Below are positions 43,835-53,032 of a DNA stretch of 64,000 bases, piece after piece. The position numbers and the translations under genes are program-made. Numbering within the stretch: position 1 is the first letter of the stretch; the number at the start of each line of letters is the position of its first letter. Under the pieces are notes generated by a model. The model did no database searches. It saw only the letters and a program-made list of their open reading frames with translations, and had not been told where the DNA came from. This DNA is from Lutimaribacter salitolerans (GTDB lineage: Bacteria > Pseudomonadota > Alphaproteobacteria > Rhodobacterales > Rhodobacteraceae), in NCBI RefSeq assembly GCF_042677865.1, contig NZ_JBHUDD010000036.1:9393-73392 (forward strand). The letters run 5' to 3'.

Positions 43835-45906
43835 CCCGGTATCCGGCGCCGGTGCTTGCCGACCTTGTTCAGCGCATCGAAGGTTTCGCCGTTCCTGACC
43901 AGCGCCGCAAAGCCCGGATCGGGGGTATACAGCGCCGCGTCCTCGGGCATCAGCCGGGTCAGGGCGCGCTGGACCTCGAACAGCCCGGCCAGATCGGCGG
44001 CCTTCATCGGACCACCGCGCCAGCGCGGAAAATGCACGCCCAGCACGCAGCCCAGATCGATGTCCGACGGGCGCAGCGCCACATCCGCCCGCAGCATGCG
44101 CGCCCCGGCATTGGCCATGGCGGCGATCACGCACAGGCGGATCTCGTCTTCTGACAGGGCCAGCGGCGGCGGCAGGGTGTCGAACAACAGCTCCATAAGC
44201 CCGTCATCCACCTGCAAACGCCCCTGCGCACCCCAGCGATAAAACCCCACCCCCTCGGCCCGGCCCATGCGGCCCGCCGTCACCAGCCGGTCCAGCGCCT
44301 CCAGATGCAGCGCGGCGAAATCCGCATCGCGCGCCATCAACCGTCCGCGCGTCAGCACGACCTGCGTGCCGATCATGTCGATCTGGCGGAAAATACCCTG
44401 CGGCAGGCCCCATTGCGCCATCACGCGGTCGATGCGCTCGATCGGCACGCCCTGCGCCAGCATCGCCAGCCCTGCGTCGCGCCCGGCGGCCAGTATCCGT
44501 TCGCCCAGCGTGCCGCCCCCCGTGCCCGCGCGCAGCGCCACGCGCCCCAGCCGGCCGCGCACCAGATGCGCCACGCTGGCCACGGCCCAGCCTTCGGTCT
44601 GGTGCCCCGGGATCACCTCGACCAGACGGGCCGGGCCGATGGGTGCATGAAAATGCAGCCCCAGAACGCGGGCAGGAACAGTGCTGGCCTGCGCCATCGG
44701 ATCAATGGGCAGCAACCCCGATTGCGAGGCCAGAATGGTGCCCGGCCCCGCCACCGCCGACAGCGCGGCAAAGACCTGCGCCTTGGTGCGGGGCACCTCG
44801 GCCACCGCCTCGATGATCAGCCCCGCCTGCCCCAGATCGGCCAGCGACTTGCTGCCCTGCCATCTGGTCAGGGCATCGGGCGCGCGGGCATCCATGTCGG
44901 CAATGCGCTGGCGCGCGGCATCCAGTGCCTCGTCCGTGCGTTCGAACTGCACCACGGGCAGGCCTGCCCCAAGGAACAATCGCGCGATGGCACAGGCCGT
45001 GGGGCCACCGCCCACGATCCCGACCCGGTCGATCGGGCGCGCAGCACCGGGGCGCGCCTCGGGGATATTGGCCGCGCGGCGTTCGGCGCGCTGGATATGG
45101 ATCAGCGCACGCGACTGTTTGGACTGGCGGGCATCCTCGAACACCTGCTCTTCCAGCGCCAGGCCGGCCTCGAACGGCAGCAGCAGCGCCGCCTCGACCG
45201 CGGCCACCACGTCGCGGCTGGCGGGAACGGGGTTTGCGGCCACGTCCTCACGCCGCTTGGCGATCTCGGCCTGATAGGCCATGGGATCGTCAAAGCCGTC
45301 GGTCAGGTCGCGGGTGGGCAGGCGCCTGGCATCCGCCAGATCACGGGCCAGCGTGACCGCCGCCGCCACGGCATCCGGCACGTCCAGCGCGTCAAACAGC
45401 GCGGGCACCGTTGCGGCGGGCAGTTGCCGCGCCGACAACAACAGATCCAGCGCCGCACCGGCCCCCACCAGCCGCGGCAGGCGCTGTGACCCGCCCGCCC
45501 CCGGCGTGAGACCAAGCGACAGATCGCCCAGCGCGATCTGCGTGCCCGCCTGCGCCACCCGGGCGGTCGCCGCCAGCGCCAGTTCCAGCCCCGCGCCGGT
45601 CGCCGCCCCGCACAGCGCCGCAACCACGGGCTTGCCCAGCCCCTCGATCCGGTTGGCCAGATCGCCGGGCGTGGGCGCCGCCAAAGGCGCAGAAAGCTCG
45701 CGCAGGTCCAGACCGCCGCAGAAATGCCCACCCTGCCCCGTCAGCACAACGACGCGCAACTCGTCATCCTGCGCCACGCGGTCCAGCGCGCGCATCAGCG
45801 CCGCTCGCAGCGGCATTGACAGCATGTTGACCGGAGGATTGGTCAGCGACACGACCGCCAATTCGCCCTGCCGGTCGATCCGCACGAAATCAGAACTGTC
45901 ACTCAC
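43831..45906 (-). CDS. FadJ/FadB-like enoyl-CoA hydratase/3-hydroxyacyl-CoA dehydrogenase
   Basis: Bifunctional beta-oxidation enzyme, 691 residues, GTG start at 45906 with GGAGG upstream. Residues 1-190: crotonase domain with oxyanion loops (GHFCGGLDL, CGAATGAGLELALA) carrying the first catalytic glutamate; the second position reads GDLSLG where hydratases have PExxLG, so glutamate is replaced by aspartate. Residues about 290-470: NAD domain GIVGGGPTACAIA, and GLHFHAPIGPARLVEVI where the usual HFFNP has become HFHAP. Residues about 480-691: two C-terminal 3HCDH repeats (GWAVASVAHLVRG and later WGAQGR). Both deviations suggest altered specificity or reduced hydratase activity. No thiolase adjoins it. 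Confidence 0.85.
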   Translation of the reverse strand: MSDSSDFVRIDRQGELAVVSLTNPPVNMLSMPLRAALMRALDRVAQDDELRVVVLTGQGGHFCGGLDLRELSAPLAAPTPGDLANRIEGLGKPVVAALCGAATGAGLELALAATARVAQAGTQIALGDLSLGLTPGAGGSQRLPRLVGAGAALDLLLSARQLPAATVPALFDALDVPDAVAAAVTLARDLADARRLPTRDLTDGFDDPMAYQAEIAKRREDVAANPVPASRDVVAAVEAALLLPFEAGLALEEQVFEDARQSKQSRALIHIQRAERRAANIPEARPGAARPIDRVGIVGGGPTACAIARLFLGAGLPVVQFERTDEALDAARQRIADMDARAPDALTRWQGSKSLADLGQAGLIIEAVAEVPRTKAQVFAALSAVAGPGTILASQSGLLPIDPMAQASTVPARVLGLHFHAPIGPARLVEVIPGHQTEGWAVASVAHLVRGRLGRVALRAGTGGGTLGERILAAGRDAGLAMLAQGVPIERIDRVMAQWGLPQGIFRQIDMIGTQVVLTRGRLMARDADFAALHLEALDRLVTAGRMGRAEGVGFYRWGAQGRLQVDDGLMELLFDTLPPPLALSEDEIRLCVIAAMANAGARMLRADVALRPSDIDLGCVLGVHFPRWRGGPMKAADLAGLFEVQRALTRLMPEDAALYTPDPGFAALVRNGETFDALNKVGKHRRRIPG

Positions 45907-46044
45907 TCACACCTCCCGCAGGCGGGCTGCCTGTGCTGCCTTGACATCATATTGACGAAAGCCAAGCCAGAAACGCAAGCCCTAGCCGCGCGGAAGGACG
46001 TTTATACAAGGTGTTGCGCGGATCGCTGCCAGATCATGCCGGTT

Positions 46045-46263
46045 TCAGATCGGCATGTTGTCGAAACGGTCCTCGGCGGCAGCATCGGTCAGTATCTGGT
46101 CCAGATCGCGCAGCCGCTGGGGCACAGGCGTGCCCTCGGCGCGCAACTTGGCCATCATGACATGCAGGCGGGCCTGAACCTCGTCGCGCATCTCGTCCGA
46201 GCACACGGCAACCGCCTGCTCCAGTTCCTCGATCATCGGCACCAAACGTGTATCACGCACCAT
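46045..46263 (-). CDS. Small helical hypothetical protein
   Basis: 72 residues from ATG 46263, with a strong GGAGAGGAGG six to eight bases upstream. All-helical, amphipathic: RLVPMIEELEQAVAVCSDEMRDEVQARLHVMMAKL, then RAEGTPVPQRLRDLDQILTDAAAEDRFDNMPI. No recognised domain. It lies 28 bases downstream of the DksA/TraR gene on the same strand, so the two probably form an operon; a partner or regulator role is guesswork. Confidence 0.6.
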   Translation of the reverse strand: MVRDTRLVPMIEELEQAVAVCSDEMRDEVQARLHVMMAKLRAEGTPVPQRLRDLDQILTDAAAEDRFDNMPI

Positions 46264-46291
46264 GATTTGCCTCCTCTCCCAGATACCGCCG

Positions 46292-46618
46292 TCACCCGAC
46301 GGCGGCAGCGCAGTTGCGACACAGCGGCGTGTCGGGCACCACATCCAGCCGCTCTGCCGATATCTCCTCTCCGCACCGGCCACAGAACCCGTATTCGCCG
46401 TCGCGGATGCGTTGCAGGGCCGCGCGGATGCGGCGGATCTCGTCCTGTCCCGCCTGCCCCAGATGCTCCAGCACCTCGTCGCCCTCGCGTTCGATCGCGG
46501 CATCGTCCCAATCCTTGGACCGCTCGGTGTCGAGTTCGGATTCGATCCCATGCAGCCGCGCGTCGAGTTCGCCCAGTCGCGCCATCAAGACCTGACGACG
46601 ATCCTTCAAGGTTGCCAT
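46292..46618 (-). CDS. DksA/TraR-type zinc-finger protein
   Basis: 108 residues from ATG 46618 (GGGAGGAACGCGC upstream). N-terminal coiled-coil hairpin (LKDRRQVLMARLGELDARLHGIESEL, ending AIEREGDEVLEHLGQ), then the RNA-polymerase-facing GYxFCGRCGEEI...PLCRNC zinc finger with CxxC-x17-CxxC. It lacks the DxxDxA coiled-coil tip of true DksA and is shorter, so it resembles the short TraR-like form. Divergent from the sulfur locus by about 128 bases. Confidence 0.82.
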   Translation of the reverse strand: MATLKDRRQVLMARLGELDARLHGIESELDTERSKDWDDAAIEREGDEVLEHLGQAGQDEIRRIRAALQRIRDGEYGFCGRCGEEISAERLDVVPDTPLCRNCAAAVG

Positions 46619-46694
46619 GCGCGTTCCTCCCTTTTTTGATCCACGGATCATCGCACGGGTGCGGGCGTTCAACCTTGATTCAGGTCAAGCCCTC

Positions 46695-46722
46695 TTGAAA
46701 CACATTCGGTTTATAGTATATG
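46695..46722 (+). promoter_or_regulatory. Putative sigma-70 promoter of the sulfur locus
   Basis: TTGAAA at 46695-46700 and TATATG at 46717-46722 with a 16-base spacer, 24 bases before the MBL gene start and in an unusually AT-rich stretch (CGGTTTATAGTATATGTC). The RBS GGAGG is at 46734-46738. A sulfide-responsive repressor site might overlap, but I cannot point to a clean palindrome. Confidence 0.4.
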
Positions 46723-46746
46723 TCTACCTAAACGGAGGATGCCCCA

Positions 46747-47610
46747 ATGATACCACAAGTCACCGCCTTTTTCGACGACGCCACGAACACCATCTCCTAC
46801 GTGGTCAAGGACCCCGGCGGCAGCAGCTGCGCCATCATCGACAGTGTGCTGGACTTTGACTACTCCTCGGGCCGGACCGATACGAAATCCGCCGATCAGG
46901 TCATCGCCTTCGTGCGCGACAACGGGCTGACCGTTGACTGGCTGCTGGAAACCCATGTGCATGCCGACCACCTGAGCGCCGCGCCCTATATCCAGCAGGC
47001 GCTTGGCGGCAAGATCGGCATCGGCGACCGCATCAGGATCGTGCAGGACACCTTTGGCAAGGTGTTCAACGAAGGCACCGAGTTCCAGCGCGACGGCAGC
47101 CAGTTCGATCAGCTGTTCAGCGAGGGCGACAGCATCCACATCGGCCAGCTGCGCGCCGATGTGCTGCACACGCCCGGCCACACGCCCGCCTGCCTGACCT
47201 ATGTGATCGGCGACGCGGCCTTTGTGGGCGACACGCTGTTCATGCCCGATTTCGGCACCGCGCGCTGCGACTTTCCGGGCGGGTCGTCCGAAACTCTGTT
47301 CGATTCAGTGCAAAAGATCCTGGCCCTGCCGGACGAGACGCGAATCTTCGTGGGCCATGACTACAAGGCACCGGGCCGGGATGACTATGCCTGGGAAACC
47401 ACGGTGGCCGAACAAAAGGCCGCCAATGTCCATGTCGGCGCAGGCAAGTCCAAGGCCGAGTTCGTGGACATGCGCGACAGCCGCGATGCAACGCTGGACA
47501 TGCCCCGGCTTATCATCCCGTCGTTGCAGGTGAACATGCGCGCAGGGCAGATGCCGCCCGCCGACGACAAGGGTGACGTGTTTCTCAAGGTGCCCGTCAA
47601 CAAGCTTTGA
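46747..47610 (+). CDS. MBL-fold persulfide dioxygenase-like protein (ETHE1/Blh-type)
   Basis: 287 residues. Oxidises glutathione persulfide or related sulfane sulfur. Seen: IDSVLDFDYSSGRTDTKSAD, metal motif THVHADH (about 69-75, H-x-H-x-D-H), HTPGHTPA, FVGDTLF with the metal aspartate and FVGHDYKAPGRDDYAWETTV near 200-220, with the Blh-type spacing. GGAGG lies nine bases before ATG 46747. It opens a plus-strand sulfur operon with two YeeE/YedE genes and a TIGR01244-type protein. Confidence 0.88.
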   Translation: MIPQVTAFFDDATNTISYVVKDPGGSSCAIIDSVLDFDYSSGRTDTKSADQVIAFVRDNGLTVDWLLETHVHADHLSAAPYIQQALGGKIGIGDRIRIVQDTFGKVFNEGTEFQRDGSQFDQLFSEGDSIHIGQLRADVLHTPGHTPACLTYVIGDAAFVGDTLFMPDFGTARCDFPGGSSETLFDSVQKILALPDETRIFVGHDYKAPGRDDYAWETTVAEQKAANVHVGAGKSKAEFVDMRDSRDATLDMPRLIIPSLQVNMRAGQMPPADDKGDVFLKVPVNKL

Positions 47611-47682
47611 CCCTCCACCCGGGCGCGCCAAGCGAACAGCCCGCCCGGGTAACCGATACAGGACAGAACAGGAAACGTGACA

Positions 47683-48108
47683 ATGGAAATGGATTGGATC
47701 TGGGGTCTGATCGGCGGCTTGCTGATCGGCACCGGGGGCGCGGTGTATCTGCTGGCCAATGGCCGGATCATGGGGGCCAGCGGCATCATAGGCAGTCTGG
47801 TCGATGGCACCGCCCGTGACACGAAATGGGAAAAACTGGCCTTTTTGGCCGGAGTGCTGCTGCTGCCGGTGCTGATCTACCCGGTGTTCGGCCCGGTCGA
47901 TACCCATGTCACCGGCAACTGGGTTGTCCTGATCGCCGCCGGCCTGCTGGTGGGTGTGGGCACGCGCATCGCCAATGGCTGCACCTCGGGGCACGGGGTC
48001 TGCGGCATGTCACGCCTGTCGCTGCGCGGATTTGCGGCAACTGTTTTCTACATCATGGCGGGCGGGGTCGGCGTGATCGTGTTCCGCCACCTGCTGGGGG
48101 TGATCTGA
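47683..48108 (+). CDS. YeeE/YedE sulfur-transport family protein (PmpA-like)
   Basis: 141 residues, ATG 47683 (AGGAA upstream; GTG two codons earlier is less likely). About four membrane helices with the conserved GxGtrianGCTSGHGVCGMSRLS-type site, here visible as RIANGCTSGHGVCG with the central cysteines C103 and C109 or thereabouts. These proteins carry thiosulfate, polysulfide or sulfane sulfur across the inner membrane. Its stop overlaps the start of the next half-transporter (TGATG). Confidence 0.85.
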   Translation: MEMDWIWGLIGGLLIGTGGAVYLLANGRIMGASGIIGSLVDGTARDTKWEKLAFLAGVLLLPVLIYPVFGPVDTHVTGNWVVLIAAGLLVGVGTRIANGCTSGHGVCGMSRLSLRGFAATVFYIMAGGVGVIVFRHLLGVI

Positions 48109-48542
48109 TGCGCAACCTTTTTGCCTTTTTCGCCGGTGGCCTGTTCGGCGCGGGCCTGATGATCTCGGGCATGACCGACACCGCCAAGGTTCAGGGCTGG
48201 CTGGACGTGTTCGGCAACTGGGACCCGACGCTGGCCTTCGTCATGGGCGGCGCGATGATCCCGATGTTCATCGCCTGGCAGCTGCGCAAGCGGCGGATGA
48301 CGCCGGTGATGGGTGGATCGTTCCCGCCCGAGCCGTCAATGCGGCTGGATCGCAACCTGATCGTCGGATCGGTAATGTTCGGCTTTGGCTGGGGTCTGGC
48401 CGGGCTGTGCCCGGGCCCGTCCGTTGCATCGCTGTCCTATGGTGGCGTCGGGCACTGGGTGTTCTTTGCCGCAATGCTGGCCGGGATGGTGGCCACGCCC
48501 ACCCTGCGTCGGGTGCTGGACAGACAAGCGGCCACGGCGTAA
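48108..48542 (+). CDS. YeeE/YedE sulfur-transport family protein (PmpB/DUF6691-like)
   Basis: 144 residues from ATG 48108, overlapping the previous stop by one base. About four helices; FFAGGLFGAGLMISGMTDTAKVQGWLD and VMFGFGWGLAGLCPGPSVASLSYG carry the G-L-C-P-G-P motif with its cysteine. With the preceding gene it forms a split two-subunit sulfur transporter of the PmpAB kind. Confidence 0.85.
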   Translation: MRNLFAFFAGGLFGAGLMISGMTDTAKVQGWLDVFGNWDPTLAFVMGGAMIPMFIAWQLRKRRMTPVMGGSFPPEPSMRLDRNLIVGSVMFGFGWGLAGLCPGPSVASLSYGGVGHWVFFAAMLAGMVATPTLRRVLDRQAATA

Positions 48543-48551
48543 ATCAGACCT

Positions 48552-48986
48552 ATGGATATTCGCCCGCTCACCCCCCGCTACGCCGTGTCACCCCAGATCA
48601 CGCCAGAGGATCTGCCCGCCATCAAGGCGGCAGGCTTTGCCACCGTGATCTGCAACCGCCCGGATATCGAAAACCCGCCCGGCCTTCGGGCCGAGGCGAT
48701 GCGGGCGGCGGCCGAGGCTGCGGGGCTTGGGTTTCACGTGCTGGAACTGACGCACCAGACCATGACGCCCGAGAACATCGCCCGCCAGCGCGCGCTGATC
48801 GAAGAGGCGCAGGGCCCGGTTCTGGCCTATTGCGCCAGCGGCACGCGCTGTTCGGTGATCTGGTCGCTGGGTCAGGCCGGGCACATGCCGGTCGAGGATA
48901 TCCTCAAGGCCACGGCACAGGCGGGCTACCAGCTTGATCAACTGCGCCCTGCGCTGGAGGATCTGGCGGCCCGCCAAAACGACTAG
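48552..48986 (+). CDS. TIGR01244-type sulfur transferase/phosphatase-fold protein (Blh N-domain-like)
   Basis: 144 residues: YAVSPQITPEDLPAIKAAGFATVICNRPDIENPPGL at the N-terminus, and the active-site loop YCASGTRCSVIW near residues 96-107, a C-x4-R pattern of the DSP/rhodanese-like fold. In some bacteria this domain is fused to the MBL domain in Blh; here the two are separate genes 0.9 kb apart in one operon. Likely handles persulfide sulfur released by the MBL enzyme or the transporters. Confidence 0.8.
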   Translation: MDIRPLTPRYAVSPQITPEDLPAIKAAGFATVICNRPDIENPPGLRAEAMRAAAEAAGLGFHVLELTHQTMTPENIARQRALIEEAQGPVLAYCASGTRCSVIWSLGQAGHMPVEDILKATAQAGYQLDQLRPALEDLAARQND

Positions 48987-49167
48987 GCAGCACTCCCGGT
49001 CACAGGGCGCCGATGCGCACGCTTCGCCAGATCACCGACCCCGCGCACGCAGGCAGGCCATAGCCGCACTGGCGCGTATCGCATGCACCTTGAGGCCAAC
49101 CACCCTTTCCGATTGAGGCGGATGTCGGGCCAGCGCAAATGCGGCGCCAACGGTGGCGCGAAACGCG

Positions 49168-50274
49168 TCAACCCTCCTCTTCGGCGTCGATCAGCGCCAT
49201 GTCAAAACCGGGTGGTGCCCCTGTCTGGCCAAAATCCCCATCCGCGTGCAGATCGAAGTCATCGTACTCCGGCAACCCTTCGCCCGGATCGACCCGCGCC
49301 ATCGGTGCTGGTGGCGATGGCATCGCCGGCAGGCTGAGCGGCGCACCAGCACGCGGGCGCGGCGCCGACCCGTCCGCGTCGGGCGCAGGCGGCACACCGG
49401 GCCTTGCCGAGACACCGCGGAGGCGCAGGGCACGCTGGCCGCTCATCTGACCCAGCACGGCACGCGCCACCACGCGGCCCGGTGCCACCTCGAGCGCGGT
49501 GGCAGTCAGGACACCGGCGGGCAGCGGCAGCACCTGCCCCGGCTTCAGTCCGCGCAACTGGTTCAGCGGCAACGGCATCCGGCACAGCACCGCATCCAGC
49601 CGCGCCGGCGCGCTGAGCAGACGGTCGCGCAACGGTCTGGCCCCGGCCGGATCGCCCTGCGCCGCCCTGTCCGGCGCCTCATCCACCGGCTCGGGTGGGC
49701 ACGGCAGCGCCAGAATCACCTCGCCTCCGCGATCGGCCCCCAGATCACAGCCGACGCGCATCACCTCATACGCGCAGGTGCCCATCACCAGCGCCAGCGC
49801 GCGCCCGTCTTCGATCATCGCGCCAAAGCCGTATCCGCGCAGGTGCGCACCCTCGTCCTCCAACAGGTCGATCAGACGGGTCAACATCCCTTCGATCAGG
49901 GGCTGGGCAATGGCGGCATCGGTGCGTGTGGGCGCGCGCGGATGGGCAGGCCGGGCCAGCACGCGGCCCATGGTCTGCACCTCGACCAAGGCGGCACTCA
50001 TCTGCGCGTCCAGCACTGCCGCACCCGGCACGCCGCCCGGTCCGTCCAGCAGCAGGATCAGCGCCGGATCGGGCAGATCGGCGGCAAACCCTTCGGCCAT
50101 TTCAGTCGTGATGCCGACACCGCGCACCGACACGGCAAACCCCAGATCGCGCGCGGCACAGCGTTCCAGCGCCAGCCGCATCGCGCGCGCAGGCGACATC
50201 GCCCGCGCCTCCTGCGCCGCGCGGGCCGCGCGCGCCTTGCGGCCCAGAACCGTCTGTTCGCCTGTATCCGTCAT
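49168..50274 (-). CDS. FliM/FliN family flagellar motor switch protein
   Basis: 368 residues from ATG 50274 (the frame is open to a GTG at 50286). Part of the C-ring that responds to CheY and transmits torque. N-terminal FliM-like region (RDLGFAVSVRGVGITTEMAEGF, ARPAHPRAPTRTDAAIAQPLIEGMLTRL) and a C-terminal SpoA domain (RLDAVLCRMPLPLNQLRGLKPGQVLPL, then GRVVARAVLGQMSGQRALRL), followed by a proline-rich and acidic tail. Divergent from classical FliM, so a roseobacter-type form. No other flagellar gene is nearby; it follows the SSS-kinase gene by 70 bases. Confidence 0.75.
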   Translation of the reverse strand: MTDTGEQTVLGRKARAARAAQEARAMSPARAMRLALERCAARDLGFAVSVRGVGITTEMAEGFAADLPDPALILLLDGPGGVPGAAVLDAQMSAALVEVQTMGRVLARPAHPRAPTRTDAAIAQPLIEGMLTRLIDLLEDEGAHLRGYGFGAMIEDGRALALVMGTCAYEVMRVGCDLGADRGGEVILALPCPPEPVDEAPDRAAQGDPAGARPLRDRLLSAPARLDAVLCRMPLPLNQLRGLKPGQVLPLPAGVLTATALEVAPGRVVARAVLGQMSGQRALRLRGVSARPGVPPAPDADGSAPRPRAGAPLSLPAMPSPPAPMARVDPGEGLPEYDDFDLHADGDFGQTGAPPGFDMALIDAEEEG

Positions 50275-50344
50275 ACCCTCTGCCACCGTTCGCCCGGGTC
50301 AGGCACACCATAGGGCCGGCAAGGTTACGAATTGGTTGACCGGG

Positions 50345-53032
50345 CTACTGCGCCGCGATCCGCTGCGCCATCGGCAGGGTCACGCGAAAGGCCGCGCCGT
50401 TCTGTCCCGGCAGATAGGCGATGCTGCCATCCAGCCGGGCCATGATCTCGCGGCAGATGGCAAGGCCCAGCCCCGCGCCCCCGGCCTTCTGATCGCTGAC
50501 GCGGCTGAACTTCTCGAACACCATCGTCTGCGACTCGTGCGGGATGCCCGACCCGTTGTCGATGAAATCGACGGTCACCTGCCCGCCCCCGGCGCGCACC
50601 GCGATGGTCAGTTCGGGCCGCGCGGCATCACAGTATTTCTGCGCATTGGCGATCAGGTTGATGAACACCTGGCTCAACCGGTCCAGATCGGTGTCCAGCC
50701 GCACATCCTCGCGCGCGCGATCGCGGCGCAGGCGTAGCCCGCCATGCTCGGCCCCCGAGGCCGAGACCGCCAGATCGATCACATCCGACAACACGCCGCT
50801 GCGGATGTTCAGGTTGACCTGCCCGTTCTCCAGCACGCTGAGATCCAGCAGATCGTCCAGCAGCCGGGTCAGGCGGATCGCCTCGTCATGGATGATGCCC
50901 GCGTATTTGGCCTGCGCCGCAGGGTCCAGCCCCGCACCGTCGCGCAGGATCTCCGAGAATGCCCGGATCGAGGTCATCGGCGTACGCAGCTCGTGGCTGA
51001 TCTGGCTGAGAAACGCGTCCTTCTGCACCGAAAGCTGGGTCAGCTTTTCGTTGGCCGCGCGCAACTGCCGGGCGGTGCGGGCCAGCTCGTTCGACTTCGC
51101 CTCGAGCGTGCTGGAGTATTCCATCATCTGCGCGGTCTCGTCCGCCACCGCCAGCAGATCCTCGACCGAGACGGTGGCCGCGCCCATGATTTGCCCCACC
51201 ATCGCATGCGCCGTGGCCGCGCCGACCGACCCGGCCAGTTCCCGCTCCAGCCGGGCCAGGAAATCGGGCGTGGGTTCCGGCAGATACCCTGCCAGTCCCT
51301 GCGCCTGTGCGGCCTCCTGAAACAGCGCCTGCGCCTGCGCAGGGCCAAGGATGCGCTGCGCCATGACCATCAGATCCTCGGATTGCGCGATGCCCCCGGC
51401 CCAGTTCTGCGGTCGGCCCGAATGATCGAACACGTTGACGAACTGCGCGCCCTGCAACCGTTCCAGCGGGGTGGGAAAGCTGAGCAGCGAGGCAACGGTG
51501 AACCCACCGGCATTGAACAGCATCGACCACAGCACCGCATGCACCATCGGGTCGATCCCCTCGATCCCGAACAGGGCATAGGGGCGCAGCCAGCCGATGC
51601 CCCAAGGCCCCTGCGTGAACACCGCCTCGGAGATCACCACATCCAAACCGAAACTGGGCAACAGCAGGCACCAGACCCAGATCACGAACCCCAGGCTCAG
51701 CCCCACCAGCGCGCCAACCCGCGTGGCCCCGCGCCACAGGATACCGCCCAGAAGCGCGGGCAGGAACTGCGCCACCCCGGCAAAGGACACCAGCCCGATC
51801 GCCGCCAGAGCCGCCCCGCCGCCCGACAGCCGGTAATACAGATAGCCAAAGCCCAGAACAACGGCGATGGACAGCCTCCGCGACAGGATCACCACGGTGC
51901 GCAGATCGCCCGAGATCACCGCACCACCGCCCGTGAGGTGCAGCCAGATCGGCATGACGATGTGGTTGGACACCATCGTGGCCAGCGCAATGGCCGCCAC
52001 GATCACCATCGACGTGGCGCTGGAAAACCCGCCCAGAAACGACAGCATCGCCAGCCCGTTCTGCCCCTGCGACAGCGGCACGGTCAGAACGAACTGGTCG
52101 GGGTTCGACCCTTGCGGCATCACCTCGAGCCCGACCACGGCGATGGGCACCACGAAGAGCGAGATCAGCATCAGGTATAGCGGAAAGGCCCAGCTTGCGG
52201 TGCGCAGGTGACGCTCGTCGTCGTTTTCCACGACCATCACCTGAAACATGCGCGGCAGGGTCAGGAAGGCCGCCGCCGACAGGAATGTCAGCCCCGCCCA
52301 GCGCGCGCCGTCCACCTCCCACTGGCCCAGCGCGCTGGCGTCGATCCGCGCCAGCGTTTCGCCCACGCCGCCGCTCAGCCCCCAGACCACGAACACCCCC
52401 ACCGCCAACAGCGCCAGCAGCTTGACCACCGCCTCGACCGCGATGGCCATGACGACACCGTGATGACGCTCGTTGGCATCCAGATTGCGGGTGCCGAACA
52501 GAATGGTGAAAAAGGCCAGCCCCGCCGCCACCCACAGCGCGATGTTGCGGTTGTCATCCAGCGGCCCGGCGGTCGGATCGGCCTGCGCGATGCTGGCAAA
52601 GGACGCGGTGACCGATTGCAGTTGCAGCGCGATGTAGGGCGTCGTGCCGATCACCGCGATCAGCGTCACGAACACCGCCAGAAAGGTGGATTTGCCATAG
52701 CGCGACGAGATCAGGTCGGCCACCGAGGTCACCCGCTGCGTGCGCCCGATGCGCACCAGCTTGCGCAGGGTCCACCACCAGCCGATCATCACCAGCGTCG
52801 GTCCAAGGTAGATCGTCAGGTACTCCAGCCCCGACCGCGCGGCATAGCCGACCGCGCCGTAAAACGTCCAGGCGGTGCAGTAGATCGACAGCGACAGCGT
52901 ATAGACCAGCGGCGAGCGCAGCCAGCCGCCCCGCCCGCGCGCCGCCGCGCGCTCGGCCGCGAAGGCCACCAGAAACAGGAACGCGACATAGCCAAGGCAT
53001 ACCGCGACCAGCACGTTCAGGTTGGCGGTCAC
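50345..53032 (-). CDS. Sodium:solute symporter-linked sensor histidine kinase (CrbS/ActS-like)
   Basis: 895 residues, GTG start sharing GTGA with the upstream gene. About 12-13 membrane helices of the SSS fold over residues 1-500 (TPYIALQLQSV, GFSSATSMVIVAAIALATM), a linker helix region, then HisKA with phospho-acceptor H680 (FLSQISHELRTPMTSIRAFSEI), N-box around N796 (FINLIANAQKYCDAA) and G-boxes DNGSGIP and GAGLGLAICREI. Members of this architecture sense acetate or C4 acids and control acs. The genes acs and ScfR in the same window support that role, though the kinase and acs lie 7.6 kb apart. Confidence 0.9.
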   Translation of the reverse strand: MTANLNVLVAVCLGYVAFLFLVAFAAERAAARGRGGWLRSPLVYTLSLSIYCTAWTFYGAVGYAARSGLEYLTIYLGPTLVMIGWWWTLRKLVRIGRTQRVTSVADLISSRYGKSTFLAVFVTLIAVIGTTPYIALQLQSVTASFASIAQADPTAGPLDDNRNIALWVAAGLAFFTILFGTRNLDANERHHGVVMAIAVEAVVKLLALLAVGVFVVWGLSGGVGETLARIDASALGQWEVDGARWAGLTFLSAAAFLTLPRMFQVMVVENDDERHLRTASWAFPLYLMLISLFVVPIAVVGLEVMPQGSNPDQFVLTVPLSQGQNGLAMLSFLGGFSSATSMVIVAAIALATMVSNHIVMPIWLHLTGGGAVISGDLRTVVILSRRLSIAVVLGFGYLYYRLSGGGAALAAIGLVSFAGVAQFLPALLGGILWRGATRVGALVGLSLGFVIWVWCLLLPSFGLDVVISEAVFTQGPWGIGWLRPYALFGIEGIDPMVHAVLWSMLFNAGGFTVASLLSFPTPLERLQGAQFVNVFDHSGRPQNWAGGIAQSEDLMVMAQRILGPAQAQALFQEAAQAQGLAGYLPEPTPDFLARLERELAGSVGAATAHAMVGQIMGAATVSVEDLLAVADETAQMMEYSSTLEAKSNELARTARQLRAANEKLTQLSVQKDAFLSQISHELRTPMTSIRAFSEILRDGAGLDPAAQAKYAGIIHDEAIRLTRLLDDLLDLSVLENGQVNLNIRSGVLSDVIDLAVSASGAEHGGLRLRRDRAREDVRLDTDLDRLSQVFINLIANAQKYCDAARPELTIAVRAGGGQVTVDFIDNGSGIPHESQTMVFEKFSRVSDQKAGGAGLGLAICREIMARLDGSIAYLPGQNGAAFRVTLPMAQRIAAQ

